Position numbers and translations under genes: made by a program. DNA of 22,520 nucleotides, from positions 1 through 22,520 of the IMG/VR virus record IMGVR_UViG_3300005613_000437, one strand, 5' to 3'. The stretch comes from a virus. The notes under the pieces were generated by a model. The model was given only the letters and a program-made list of their open reading frames with translations, made no database searches and was not told the DNA's origin. Position 1 is the stretch's first letter. Each line of letters starts with the position of its first letter. This document shows positions 13,551 to 21,153 of this stretch, piece by piece.

Positions 13551-16010
13551 CTAAGCTCCCGAGACGGCGCTACGGAATGATCGGCTCTCGCTGATCGCGT
13601 CAGCGATGATGCGCTGGAGCGTGCCCTTGCGGTCGTAGAGCAGCTTGTCCACGCCCGCCGCGTCCGTCGCCGTGATGTTGACGTTGACGCTCGCGCCGCC
13701 TCCACCCTGCATCTGCACCGGGATGCTCTTCCCGTCCGGCAGCGGCACCACGGCCTCGTTGTACTGTCCCTCACCGATGAGCGCCACGTGCGGCTTGTTC
13801 ACAATCGGTCCTCCCGTCGCGTAGCCCTTCACGGGCATGAATCGACCGAGCCCGCCGGAGACGGTGCCGCCATCAGCGAAGGCCGAGACATGGCCGAGCC
13901 CGCCTTCGATCACGCCGCCGTCAGCGAAGCCCACGATTGCGCTGCGGATCGCCTGAAGGATGAGCGACTGGATAATCATTCGCGAGACATCCATCAGGAA
14001 CTGCGCGGCGAACATACGGAACGCCTCGCCTGCCGTCTTGCTGCCGTCGAGGATGGACATGAACGCATTGGTGAGACCGCTGGCGAACGAGTCGAGCGCG
14101 CCGCTCGTCAGCTCTTGCATACTCTGCCCCATCTCGGGGATCTTCGACGCGAACGAGGTAGCGCCGACCCCCGCATCGTTGAAGGCGTCTGCCAGCGAGT
14201 AGGCCGCCTGCGCCGCTTCGTCTTGCGCGCCCTTCACGCCCTCAAGCGGCGCGGCGAGACGGGCTAGGTGATCGGCCATCACGGCAACCTGCTCTTGCTG
14301 CTCAGGCGTGACCACCTCTAGCTGGTTCATCGCTTCCTGAGCTGCGACCACCTTGGCCTGTAGCGCCTCCCAATCCGCGCCGACGTTCTCACCGCCTGCG
14401 CGGACTTTCCGCCACAGCTCCTCGATGGCGGGTACGTCCTCCATGATCGAATCGACGTACTCGGAGGATTGCTCCTTGAGCCCATCCCACGAAGTCAAGA
14501 TGAACTTTTGGAGGTCGCTCTGGAAGGCTGGAATCGTGTCGGAGAACGCCTCGATCTCATCGGCCAGCACTCCGATAGGCGACTTGGTGACGGCGGTGTC
14601 CTTGAGGCCGCCCGCCATCATGCGGATGCCGATCGCCGCAGCATCACCAGCCGCTGCGATGGCAAGCATCTCCTCTCCGATGCCGGGGATCTGCGCAGCC
14701 CACCGAGCCATGCCGGAGAAGCCCGCGATCACATCGGCAAGCGACTCGGCCACGCTACTCAGCACGGCGATCATCGTGTTGCTCATCCACACGATGACCT
14801 CATCCAGCACGCGATACCACCAGGTGACCGCCTTCGCCGCGAGGTTTACCATGCTGACGAAGTTGAGCATCGCCACGCCCGCGACGATCTTGAGGATCGA
14901 CCACAGCGCCTCGAAGGCGTAGACCACGGTGTTCAGGCCCTGCTCGAAGTAGTGCAGCACGAGCTTGACCGAGTTCCACATCACGCCGAACACCTCAGCG
15001 ATCAGGAGCACGGTGTCGGATACCGTCATTACGGCCTCGTCCATGCCGCCGAGACCTTCGACGAACTTGCTGAAGTTGGTCAGCGCGTTACCGACGGCGG
15101 GGATGAGCACCTCGCTCAAGACGCGGGTGAAGAACTCGAACCCGAGGCGCACGGCGTCAATGGCGACCTGCACGCCGCCCATGCGCTGCACCGCGAGTTG
15201 CAACGTCTCTTTCAGTCGCAGGCCCATCTCCTCGCGGAGATCCTGCACAGCCTCCTGGAACTGAATCGTCTGAACGGTGAGGCCGTCTTGGTTGCGGAGG
15301 AAAGCTCCCTGCGCGTCTGCCGTGCCCTTCATCACGAGCGAGAGACGAGCCATCACCTTGTCCTGCTCGGTCAGCTCTTCGTTCCCCTTGACGAGCCCGA
15401 GGTTCAACGCCTCCTGCTGGATCTTGGTCTCGTTGATGACCACGCCGAACCGCAGCGCAGAGCGGTTCATCCCGACCATCACGCTCTGGAGCGCAGCGGT
15501 CGCGTCCGCCGTGTCCTTGATGCCGGGGTTGAAGGCGGCGAGGTCAGCCGCGAGGCTGGTCAGCGCGCCAGACATCCCCATCGCCTCGTCGCGAGCGAAG
15601 CCCATCGGGACGAGGGTGTCCTGGAAGGTGCCCATGAAGCCCATGACCGAGCCCTGCCCAATCTTGAGCCCCTTGCTGATGCTCTCGGCCATCGCGTTCG
15701 CGTCGTCCTCGACGCCGGAGAAGACCACGCTAAACTTCTTCTGCGTGTCCTCCAGGCTCGCGGCTGCCTCGAGGAACGACTTGCCCATCCTCACGGCGGC
15801 GAAGGCAATGCCTGCCGCAGCCGCCGCTGCCGCCGTCGCCGCAACCGCGAAGGCTTTGAGCGCGACTCGCGCAGCCTTCAGGCCACCGACGAGCCCCTTC
15901 TTGATCGTCGCAGACGCCGCGCTGGCCGAGAGCCCCAGCTTCTTGAGCTGGCCGCTCATGTGATCCTTCAGCCGGATCGTGTAGCTGACTTCTCCGCTAC
16001 CTGCTGCCAT
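13551..16010 (-). CDS. Tail tape measure protein (819 aa)
   Basis: Tape measure proteins set tail length and are ejected into the host with the DNA. Residues about 45-72 are a hydrophobic Ala-rich segment (FAVAATAAAAAAAGIAFAAV). Residues about 85-225 match the TP901-type core: FSVVFSGVEDDANAMAESI, LVPMGFARDEAMGMSGALTS, AALQSVMVGM and LRFGVVI. A long hydrophobic middle (about 325-440) holds several possible membrane spans. The C-terminal part has FADGG/GGLG repeats (about 693-730) and the usual ending IGEGQYNEAVVPLPDG. At about 1.5 angstrom per residue the tail would be near 120 nm. The ATG overlaps the end of the GT frame by 14 nt, with GAGG just upstream. Confidence 0.93.
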   Translation of the reverse strand: MAAGSGEVSYTIRLKDHMSGQLKKLGLSASAASATIKKGLVGGLKAARVALKAFAVAATAAAAAAAGIAFAAVRMGKSFLEAAASLEDTQKKFSVVFSGVEDDANAMAESISKGLKIGQGSVMGFMGTFQDTLVPMGFARDEAMGMSGALTSLAADLAAFNPGIKDTADATAALQSVMVGMNRSALRFGVVINETKIQQEALNLGLVKGNEELTEQDKVMARLSLVMKGTADAQGAFLRNQDGLTVQTIQFQEAVQDLREEMGLRLKETLQLAVQRMGGVQVAIDAVRLGFEFFTRVLSEVLIPAVGNALTNFSKFVEGLGGMDEAVMTVSDTVLLIAEVFGVMWNSVKLVLHYFEQGLNTVVYAFEALWSILKIVAGVAMLNFVSMVNLAAKAVTWWYRVLDEVIVWMSNTMIAVLSSVAESLADVIAGFSGMARWAAQIPGIGEEMLAIAAAGDAAAIGIRMMAGGLKDTAVTKSPIGVLADEIEAFSDTIPAFQSDLQKFILTSWDGLKEQSSEYVDSIMEDVPAIEELWRKVRAGGENVGADWEALQAKVVAAQEAMNQLEVVTPEQQEQVAVMADHLARLAAPLEGVKGAQDEAAQAAYSLADAFNDAGVGATSFASKIPEMGQSMQELTSGALDSFASGLTNAFMSILDGSKTAGEAFRMFAAQFLMDVSRMIIQSLILQAIRSAIVGFADGGVIEGGLGHVSAFADGGTVSGGLGRFMPVKGYATGGPIVNKPHVALIGEGQYNEAVVPLPDGKSIPVQMQGGGGASVNVNITATDAAGVDKLLYDRKGTLQRIIADAISESRSFRSAVSGA

Positions 16011-16883
16011 GTCGCCTCATCTGGTTACGGCTCTTTGCGGCCTCGCGCTCGCGCTCGCGCTTGGTCTCCTTCATCTGCTCCAGACGACCTCGCTCGGCGT
16101 CTATGATTTCACAGGCTGAGAGGAACGCACGCGACTGGTCGAGCAGGCCGCCGTCCACAGGTAGTACGTGGCGACCCTCGTAGTGCATATACGCACGCAT
16201 CAGGAGGTCCACCTGCATCGCGGCGTCCTTCCTCGCGCTCCCAATCAGCGCGCTTGGGCAGCGGTGCATCGAGATCGTGCCGACGCCACCGCACGAGGCG
16301 CAGGCCAGATCGTGGCCGTTGCAGGCCGAGCACCCGATGTCGAAGACCGGGGCGTCGGCGCGGGCATCGCAGCCCCACCGCTCGCGCAGCTCGGCAGATC
16401 GGGGCAGCCGACATCGCCCGCAGTCGGGGAACCGCTTGCCGACGAAGGCGTGGGCTTCGGGCCCCCAGATGCGAGCGACCGCTGCCCGGATCAGTTTCCC
16501 TCGGCTTCGGTGATCGTGCCGCGCTCCAAGATCGCGTTCGCCAGCTCTTGGCGGTGGCGCGGGAGCAGTCGGTCGAGACACTCGTCCGTGACGCTGCGGG
16601 GGTGGCCCTTGCCGACCTCGAAGAGCACGGGCTTGCCATCGGCCCCAGCGAAGTTATTCCACCCGCGCAGCCCCATGCGGAGGATCGTGAGCTGGTGCGT
16701 GCCAGCCCGGAAGGATAGCTCGTCGGTGCCGCCGTGCGCGAGGATCATCGAGTCAGACACGGCGGCCTCCTCGGAGACCGTAAGGCCGCGCAGCTCGAAG
16801 ACGGTCTGCTCGGCCTCGGGGAGTTCTCGGTCGTCCTTGAGGACGTAGGGGAAGGTCGATTTCGGGTCGAGGGCAATGGGCAT
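15997..16883 (-). CDS. GT: Tail assembly chaperone GT (fusion by -1 frameshift, about 295 aa)
   Basis: The product is predicted by reading 16883-16494 in the G frame, slipping back one base at GGGAAAC and reading 16494-15997. This gives 130 + 165 residues. In lambda, G and GT bind the tape measure and recruit tail tube subunits before polymerisation. The T part starts LIRAAVARIWGPEAHAF and has eight cysteines at 155, 158, 172, 185, 188, 195, 198 and 209 of the fusion. CSACNG...CASCGGVG copies the paired CxxCxG pattern of DnaJ-type zinc-binding modules. It ends in a charged helix (KETKREREREAAKSR). The open T frame extends upstream to a GTG at 16581 inside G, but separate initiation there is unlikely. 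Its end overlaps the tape measure start by 14 nt. Confidence 0.85.
16491..16883 (-). CDS. G: Tail assembly chaperone G (130 aa)
   Basis: This short form ends at the TGA directly after the slippery heptamer, so it is the product of ribosomes that do not shift. It is usually in large excess. The sequence is alpha-helical and acidic: ELPEAEQTVFELRGLTVSEEAAV near 20-42, MGLRGWNNF near 70-78 and CLDRLLPRHRQELANAIL near 101-118. The pattern LRGL....E........ and GLRGW.NF is what I expect of phage G-like chaperones. The ATG at 16883 has AAGGAA 7 nt upstream. It lies 36 nt after the tail tube gene and before the tape measure gene, the conserved place for this pair. Confidence 0.85.
   Translation of the reverse strand: MPIALDPKSTFPYVLKDDRELPEAEQTVFELRGLTVSEEAAVSDSMILAHGGTDELSFRAGTHQLTILRMGLRGWNNFAGADGKPVLFEVGKGHPRSVTDECLDRLLPRHRQELANAILERGTITEAEGN
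16494..16500 (-). promoter_or_regulatory. Programmed -1 ribosomal frameshift site (GGGAAAC)
   Basis: On the minus strand the G frame ends GAG GGA AAC TGA. The bases G GGA AAC fit the X XXY YYZ slippery heptamer exactly, in the correct phase and directly before the stop. After a one-base slip, reading continues CTG ATC CGG GCA into the T frame. Lambda G/GT uses GGGAAAG. Five nucleotides downstream, CGGGC (from about 16488) can pair with GCCCG (near 16463) to form a possible stimulatory stem. That stem is short and uncertain. Confidence 0.88.
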
Positions 16884-16919
16884 GAGTGGCTTCCTTGTGG
16901 ATGCGAGCCCGGCCTCGAT

Positions 16920-18227
16920 CTATCGGAACAGGATCCCGAACTCGTTGTCGAAGCCGCGCTCAGAGTTGGTCTGTACGCTGGAACTCGACATCGCCATCAC
17001 CGAGGAGCCGTAGCTGCCGCCCGTCATCGTCGTCGTCGTGTCGAGGATCGAGACAGTATCACGATCACCGTCAGAGATGCCCGTGAATTGTGCAGCCGAG
17101 ACGCGGAAGTCAATCCGGTTGCCTGCGGTCGAGCCGACCGACCATCGCATCCGCACCGGGTCGCCTCCGAGGAAAGCGTCCCAGAAGTCGTAGTTGCCCG
17201 AGGAGAGCACGGCGTCGGGGTTGAAGGTCAGCGTAGGCGTGCGCCCGGTGATGATCGCCGAGCTGTAGCCCTTCGCTGCGTTGGTGTCCTCGCGAACCGT
17301 GACCTCGTTGCCGAGGGTGAAGGTCAGCGCGTTGAAGAGAGCGCCGTCGAAGTTGGCGGTGCGGAGGGTGCTGGTCTGCATCTCCAACCCGGTGTTGATC
17401 CACGCGGGAGGCACCTGGGCGGTGTAGGAGTAGTCGGTCGGGTCTGAGCCGGACTCGGTGTAGCTGTTGAGGACGCCCGTGAAGGTGAAGTTGATGACCA
17501 CGCGGTCGCCGTGAACGAAGGCGATCTCGAAGGTACCGCGCATCCCGATGCCCTCGACGTAGGTGCCAGCGCCGTCGATGTACATCCGCATCGTCAGGCT
17601 CGTGCTCGCCGTGTCGTCGTCGCTGCCCGCCGAGTAGGGGCGATAGCCGACGCCCACTTGCGTTTGGTCGACGTCCGTGGCCGTGACCGCGCCTCCACTG
17701 TGCTGCGTCTTGACCGTTGCTGCGCTCAGCGTGCCCGCCGTCGAATCCGGCACAAGGATCGACGAGTCGCCGTAGAAGTGGTCCGTCCAGACGTAGGCTT
17801 CGGGTGCCGTATAAGTACCAGCGATGCCGTCGATTGCCTCGTTGTTGTACAGCGGGTTGCCCGTGAAGCTCGTGGAGGTGCAGGGATACTCCGAGACATC
17901 GAGCGTCTCGCTCAGGCCGCACGCCTTCAGCAGCCGCGCCATCTGCGGCGCGGTTCCTGCGGAGACCGCAGAGCCCGGACCAGCCAGCTCGATGCCGAAG
18001 GTAAACTCGACCTGCGAAGCGGGCGCGCTCTTCGCCGTGCCTGCCGTGGTCATCACCGACGGCGTGAACGTCGAGACCTTCGGCGTGCGCTCGAACTGGA
18101 GAGGGGTGATGGCGTAACCCGGCTCGATGGTCTCCAAAAAGTCCGTCGAGGTCGTGATGGTAGCGGCGGTGCCACCCGTGCTTTCGAGGGCGGCGAAGAC
18201 CTTTCGGTCGTACTGGCGGAAGACCAT
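16920..18227 (-). CDS. Major tail tube protein (435 aa)
   Basis: Tail tube subunits stack as hexamers around the tape measure. The N-terminal part has features of the two-domain phage tube family: an early LESTGGTAATIT (14-25), then PASQVEFTFGIELAGPG (69-85) and APQMARLLKACGLSETL (93-109). The second half has a similar beta-rich build with NAAKGYSSAIITGRTPTLTF and WDAFLGGDPVRMRW. It is long for a tube protein (lambda V is 246 aa), so an added domain may be exposed on the tail. It sits two nucleotides after the tail terminator candidate and before G, the usual order. The ATG has no clear Shine-Dalgarno, which is odd for a highly expressed protein; coupling to the upstream stop is likely. Confidence 0.85.
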   Translation of the reverse strand: MVFRQYDRKVFAALESTGGTAATITTSTDFLETIEPGYAITPLQFERTPKVSTFTPSVMTTAGTAKSAPASQVEFTFGIELAGPGSAVSAGTAPQMARLLKACGLSETLDVSEYPCTSTSFTGNPLYNNEAIDGIAGTYTAPEAYVWTDHFYGDSSILVPDSTAGTLSAATVKTQHSGGAVTATDVDQTQVGVGYRPYSAGSDDDTASTSLTMRMYIDGAGTYVEGIGMRGTFEIAFVHGDRVVINFTFTGVLNSYTESGSDPTDYSYTAQVPPAWINTGLEMQTSTLRTANFDGALFNALTFTLGNEVTVREDTNAAKGYSSAIITGRTPTLTFNPDAVLSSGNYDFWDAFLGGDPVRMRWSVGSTAGNRIDFRVSAAQFTGISDGDRDTVSILDTTTTMTGGSYGSSVMAMSSSSVQTNSERGFDNEFGILFR

Positions 18228-18229
18228 GA

Positions 18230-18703
18230 CTAGGTGGCTTGGTTGAGGTTCGTGCGCGGCGTGCGGTAGTCGATCTCGATCATGCAGTCCGCGATTGCCA
18301 CGGGCTCCTCGATCTGAGTGGGGTAGTACACCTCGTCGGAGATCATACGGGTGTCGATTGCGAGGCCGCCACGGGTGATATCTACCAGTAGCGCCTTGTG
18401 GATGTCGCGGATGAAGTTCTCCACCGTCAGAGCGGCGTCGGTTCGCGTGCGCACGACCAAGGTGGCACGGACGCGATAGTGGCCCGCGAGCGCCAGGGTC
18501 GTGGCAAGACCGGGCTGGTCGTAGTCCGTGCCAATCGGCACGAGGACCACCGCCGGGTAGTCGCGGATCTCCAGCGGCACCGTGTTGATGCGCGAGACCA
18601 CGGCGACATCGGTGTAGTAGTCCGCGCCCGCGCTGATCGCGGCGAAGGTCGTCTCCAAGTCTTGGAGGATCAGCTCCTTGACCGGGCTGCCACTAGGGGG
18701 CAT
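18230..18703 (-). CDS. Tail terminator / tail completion protein candidate (157 aa)
   Basis: The sequence shows an alpha/beta pattern: an N-terminal helix (ELILQDLETTFAAIS), then LEIRDYPAVVLVPIGTDY, then a strand (HYRVRATLVVRTRTDA), a helix (ENFIRDIHKALLVD) and final strands (IADCMIEIDYRTPR). This order, the length and the place just before the tail tube gene are those of phage tail terminator proteins (lambda U and its relatives), which cap the tube and join it to the head. The ATG has an excellent site, GGAGGAG 7 nt upstream, stronger than those around it. It overlaps the previous gene by 11 nt. The call is by pattern and place, not by a unique motif. Confidence 0.65.
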   Translation of the reverse strand: MPPSGSPVKELILQDLETTFAAISAGADYYTDVAVVSRINTVPLEIRDYPAVVLVPIGTDYDQPGLATTLALAGHYRVRATLVVRTRTDAALTVENFIRDIHKALLVDITRGGLAIDTRMISDEVYYPTQIEEPVAIADCMIEIDYRTPRTNLNQAT

Positions 18704-19094
18704 GAGGGAACTCCTCCAGCTCGACGGTGAAGCGGTACTGGTTGACGGCCACGCTGCTCAGGAGGAGCGGCGATGCGAGCATCCTGACCTGCACGGTCTC
18801 GTCGGCACCGCCGGACAGGTCGAAGCCTCGGATCGTCATCGTCAGCGGCTCGCAGCCGCCGAAGCTCGCGTTCCAGAGCGCGACGATGCGGTGATAGTCG
18901 GTCACGTTCGCGCCGTCGTGCTCGAGCGACCAGCGGCGCAGCCCTGAGATGCCGTTCGGCATCACGCTGCTCAGGCGCTGGCGGTGGTGTAGCACTCCTC
19001 CGGCGGCCTCGGTCATCAGCCCGTCACGGCGGAGCTCGACGCTCGAGGGGAACGAGCCTTGGAGGTCGTAGGTCTCGACGGAGGCGTGGCTCAC
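18693..19094 (-). CDS. Unassigned tail protein (133 aa), M-like in pattern
   Basis: The start is GTG at 19094-19092, overlapping the previous TGA as GTGA. There is no clear Shine-Dalgarno, so coupling is likely. I do not recognise a named family. The sequence has LRRWSLEHDGANV (about 52-64), a helix VTDYHRIVALWNASFG (64-79), CEPLTMTIRGFD, VQVRMLASPLLLS and the end YRFTVELEEFP. The order (basic strand, helix with a WN/YN.R..G turn, strands, final ...V.LEE) is the same as in the C-terminal domain of the 850-residue M-like protein in this window. It may be a tail-tube-like fold placed at the head-tail interface. That is inference from pattern only. Confidence 0.6.
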   Translation of the reverse strand: MSHASVETYDLQGSFPSSVELRRDGLMTEAAGGVLHHRQRLSSVMPNGISGLRRWSLEHDGANVTDYHRIVALWNASFGGCEPLTMTIRGFDLSGGADETVQVRMLASPLLLSSVAVNQYRFTVELEEFPHAP

Positions 19095-19735
19095 GGCTTC
19101 AGCACCACGTTGATCGCGCCAAGGATGCGCGCGCTGGTCTGCTCCTCACGCGCCTCGATGGTCTTGCCGATGCCGAGGCGCGGCGGGATCTTGGACTGCG
19201 TGACCAGCGCCCAGATCGGCATCGGCTTGCCTTTGTCCATCACCATGATGGCACGCCCACTGATCCAAGTCGGCTCGCCCTTGCCCGTCACCCAGTTGCC
19301 CTGAGCACGCTCGAAGATCTCGTAGTTGCCCTTGACCGCGCCCGCAGGCGTGAGGATCTCGGGCAGCGGGATGCGGAGGTACTTCTTCTTCGGGTAGATC
19401 GTGCCGCCGTACTCTTGGATGCGAGCGTAGGGGACGTCGCGCCCTCCGGCCTTGACGATGCCCCGGAGGTCGCTGATGGTCGAGCCCTGCACGAAGCCGT
19501 CGATGCTCTGCGCGAGCTTCCCTGTGCGGTGCATAACCGGGTCGGAGGGTCCGCGCTTGCCGCCCGAGTAGGGGTCCATGCCACGGATCACGTCCGTCTC
19601 GACGGCGTTGGTCACGTCTCGCAGCGCGAACTTGAGCTGCTCGTTCAGCTCCTGCGGTGCCTTCTTCAGCGCCATCAAGAGCTTGCCGTTGTCGATGGTC
19701 AGCGACCATCCAGGACCGGAGGAACGCTCAACCAT
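19091..19735 (-). CDS. HK97 gp10-like head-tail joining protein (214 aa)
   Basis: Proteins of the HK97 gp10 type act in the neck or at the upper end of the tail. The typical pattern is present: a helical N-terminal part (LLMALKKAPQELNEQLKFAL, residues 20-39), RTGKLAQSI (about 73-81) and VPYARIQEYGGTIYPKKKYL (about 103-122). The C-terminal part, with GEPTWISGRAIMVMDKGKP and a final helix TIEAREEQTSARILGAI, is longer than in many homologues (often 120-150 aa). The start ATG lies inside the end of the connector gene (8-nt overlap). Neighbours on both sides are connector and tail completion candidates, which supports the role. Confidence 0.8.
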   Translation of the reverse strand: MVERSSGPGWSLTIDNGKLLMALKKAPQELNEQLKFALRDVTNAVETDVIRGMDPYSGGKRGPSDPVMHRTGKLAQSIDGFVQGSTISDLRGIVKAGGRDVPYARIQEYGGTIYPKKKYLRIPLPEILTPAGAVKGNYEIFERAQGNWVTGKGEPTWISGRAIMVMDKGKPMPIWALVTQSKIPPRLGIGKTIEAREEQTSARILGAINVVLKP

Positions 19736-20339
19736 TCGCGGCGAACCTCAGTCGGCGGTAAGGGGTCAGAGCCTCGACGACATCGGGCACCATCTTCAAC
19801 GGCACTTCGTAGGTCATGCTGCTGCCGCCCACGGAGTAGGTCGAGCCCTGCGGAGAGTCGCGCCTGCGCCACATCGCGACGACCTGAGCGTCCGCTGCGT
19901 AGGCGATGTCGGGGTAGTCCGAGATCAAGGTGGCAACGTCCGCCGCGAGGCCAGCGGTGTAGACCACCTGCACGGCGTTCTGCGCTGCGCCTCCCTCGAG
20001 GAGGCCGGGCACGATGGGGAAGTGGTTGAAATTGACCATCCCGCTCTCGCTGTCCACGTAGTAGTCCGAAGAGGAGATCGCGGTAGCGGCGGCAAAGTCC
20101 CAGCCCGCCGAGACCTTGATGGAGGCGATGGTCGTGACCGGGTAGGCCCGGAGGAACAGCACCGACTGGCGCGGCAGCATCGGGTAGGTCTCGGTGCGTG
20201 CGGTCGTCTCCAGCGGTCGGTCGATGTAGCTCTCGATGCGACGACTCGCGGCGGCGATCATCGTGTCCAGCACGGTGTCGTGCGTGGAGGAGGTGATGTC
20301 GAGCAGGGCCTTGACCCTCGCCGTCGTCGTCGCGTTCAT
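19728..20339 (-). CDS. gp6-like head-tail connector protein (203 aa)
   Basis: Connector proteins of this kind form a ring below the portal. Typical features are an N-terminal helix pair (TARVKALLDITSSTHDTVLDTMIAAASRRIESYIDRPLE in two parts, residues 6-44), with LD........D..L...I..A....E.YI.RPL spacing, then YP......LFLRAYPVTTIASIKVS (52-78). The later parts are VQVVYTAGLA (about 122-131) and helical AADAQVVAMWRRRD (147-160). The length is near that of phage gp6-like proteins. The ATG shares one base with the upstream TGA (TGATG). It is followed by the gp10-like gene with an 8-nt overlap, the standard order after the capsid genes. Confidence 0.8.
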   Translation of the reverse strand: MNATTTARVKALLDITSSTHDTVLDTMIAAASRRIESYIDRPLETTARTETYPMLPRQSVLFLRAYPVTTIASIKVSAGWDFAAATAISSSDYYVDSESGMVNFNHFPIVPGLLEGGAAQNAVQVVYTAGLAADVATLISDYPDIAYAADAQVVAMWRRRDSPQGSTYSVGGSSMTYEVPLKMVPDVVEALTPYRRLRFAANG

Positions 20340-20692
20340 CAGTTGGCAGCCTCGGGCTCGGCCTCACCAGCTTCGGGCTCGGGAGCCTCGGCCTTCTTCG
20401 CGGCCTTCTTCTTCGCGGGAGGCTTCGGCTTCGTGGCCGCCACGGAGAACGAGATACCACGCCGCTCCAGAGCCTCTCTGTACGGCCCTGCTGCGACTTC
20501 GCGCACCGCCCCGCCATACGAGTCGCCTAGGCGCTCGCAACGCCTGTGCTGGCCTTGCAGGACGGCTGAGGCGTAGGCGGCGGCCTCGGGCGAGGATGCG
20601 TCCTCGTAGGACTCGAAGACCTCACCAGCCTCGGCTCGGATCGACCCGTCGGGCCACAGGATGGTCTCCCCTTCGTTGACTCTGTACAGCAT
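20339..20692 (-). CDS. Small head-module protein with MxYRV/PDGS domain and Lys/Ala then Glu/Pro tail, copy 2 (117 aa)
   Basis: The N-terminal part MLYRVNEGETILWPDGS.R.EAG matches the start of the 102-residue gene at 21153-21461 (M.YRV....T.L.PDGS.R.EAG), and ER..D recurs further on. The two are therefore paralogues. The C-terminal ~35 residues are low complexity: KPKPPAKKKAAKKAE, like a histone H1 tail, then an acidic Glu/Pro/Ala run to the end. I know no function for this family. Its place among capsid genes and its basic tail suggest a capsid-interior or accessory role, perhaps touching DNA. It lies 2 nt after the beta-rich gene and overlaps the connector gene by one base. Confidence 0.7.
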   Translation of the reverse strand: MLYRVNEGETILWPDGSIRAEAGEVFESYEDASSPEAAAYASAVLQGQHRRCERLGDSYGGAVREVAAGPYREALERRGISFSVAATKPKPPAKKKAAKKAEAPEPEAGEAEPEAAN

Positions 20693-20694
20693 GG

Positions 20695-21153
20695 TTAGAC
20701 GGTGAACTGGGGTTCTGAAGCGTCGGTGGTGTCCTTCGGGAACAGAACAGCATACACGCCGAAGCGAATGCGTGCTCCGCCTGTGGCGGTCTGGACGACC
20801 TCAACGCCGATGGCGTTCTGGACTTTCGAGAGGTCCACCTTGGCGTAGTAGAGTTGGTTGTCGTTGCTGGCGTTGATCGCAGCGAAGGAAGCGTCTCCAC
20901 CTCCGGCCTTCTGAACCGTGCTCCAGCTCGTGAAGTCGGGTCCGCCCGCGCTCTGAATCGAGACCGTCATCTCGGCGTCACCGGAGGCAGCCTCGACCAG
21001 CACGAAGATCAGCGCGCCGAGGTAGGGGCGCGAATCCAGCGCATAGGTAAAGTTCGGCGCGGAGTAGCTCGGGGAGTAGGTGGACGGCGGGTAGTTGAGC
21101 ATCGGCATCAGCTCGACCACCTTTGTCGCCCCAGCGAGATCGAAGTAGGCCAT
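20695..21153 (-). CDS. Beta-rich head accessory protein, copy 2 (152 aa)
   Basis: The C-terminal part is a beta-sandwich-like domain that aligns with the 134-residue protein at 21520-21924. Shared positions include ALI.V (about 47), S.QS, NDN..Y.A.V.L (about 97-109), I......G......G..VVL.P, and a final F.V. The N-terminal 40 residues are different (Tyr/Pro/Ser-rich, YPPSTYSPSYSAPNF). Such proteins next to the major capsid gene often decorate or cement the capsid surface; that is inference. The ATG shares one base with the upstream TAA (TAATG), preceded by a purine-rich but weak site. It lies 2 nt before copy 2 of the small MxYRV gene. Confidence 0.72.
   Translation of the reverse strand: MAYFDLAGATKVVELMPMLNYPPSTYSPSYSAPNFTYALDSRPYLGALIFVLVEAASGDAEMTVSIQSAGGPDFTSWSTVQKAGGGDASFAAINASNDNQLYYAKVDLSKVQNAIGVEVVQTATGGARIRFGVYAVLFPKDTTDASEPQFTV

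Noticed and set aside
14469-16106. Long plus-strand open frame of 545 codons opposite the tape measure gene
   Set aside because: It is antisense to a clear tape measure gene, His/Arg/Glu-rich without motifs, and is the expected by-product of GC-rich codon use on the other strand. The same holds for plus-strand frames at 5737-6834, 7027-8055, 8755-9411 and 11563-12876.
15997-16581. A separate T gene starting at GTG 16581
   Set aside because: The start lies inside the G gene without a good ribosome-binding site, and the exact -1 slippery heptamer explains the frame better. The residues before the shift point would not be made.
16884-16919. Possible terminator between the tail tube gene and G
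   Set aside because: Only a 4-bp stem (CGAG/CTCG) can be found and no T-run follows.
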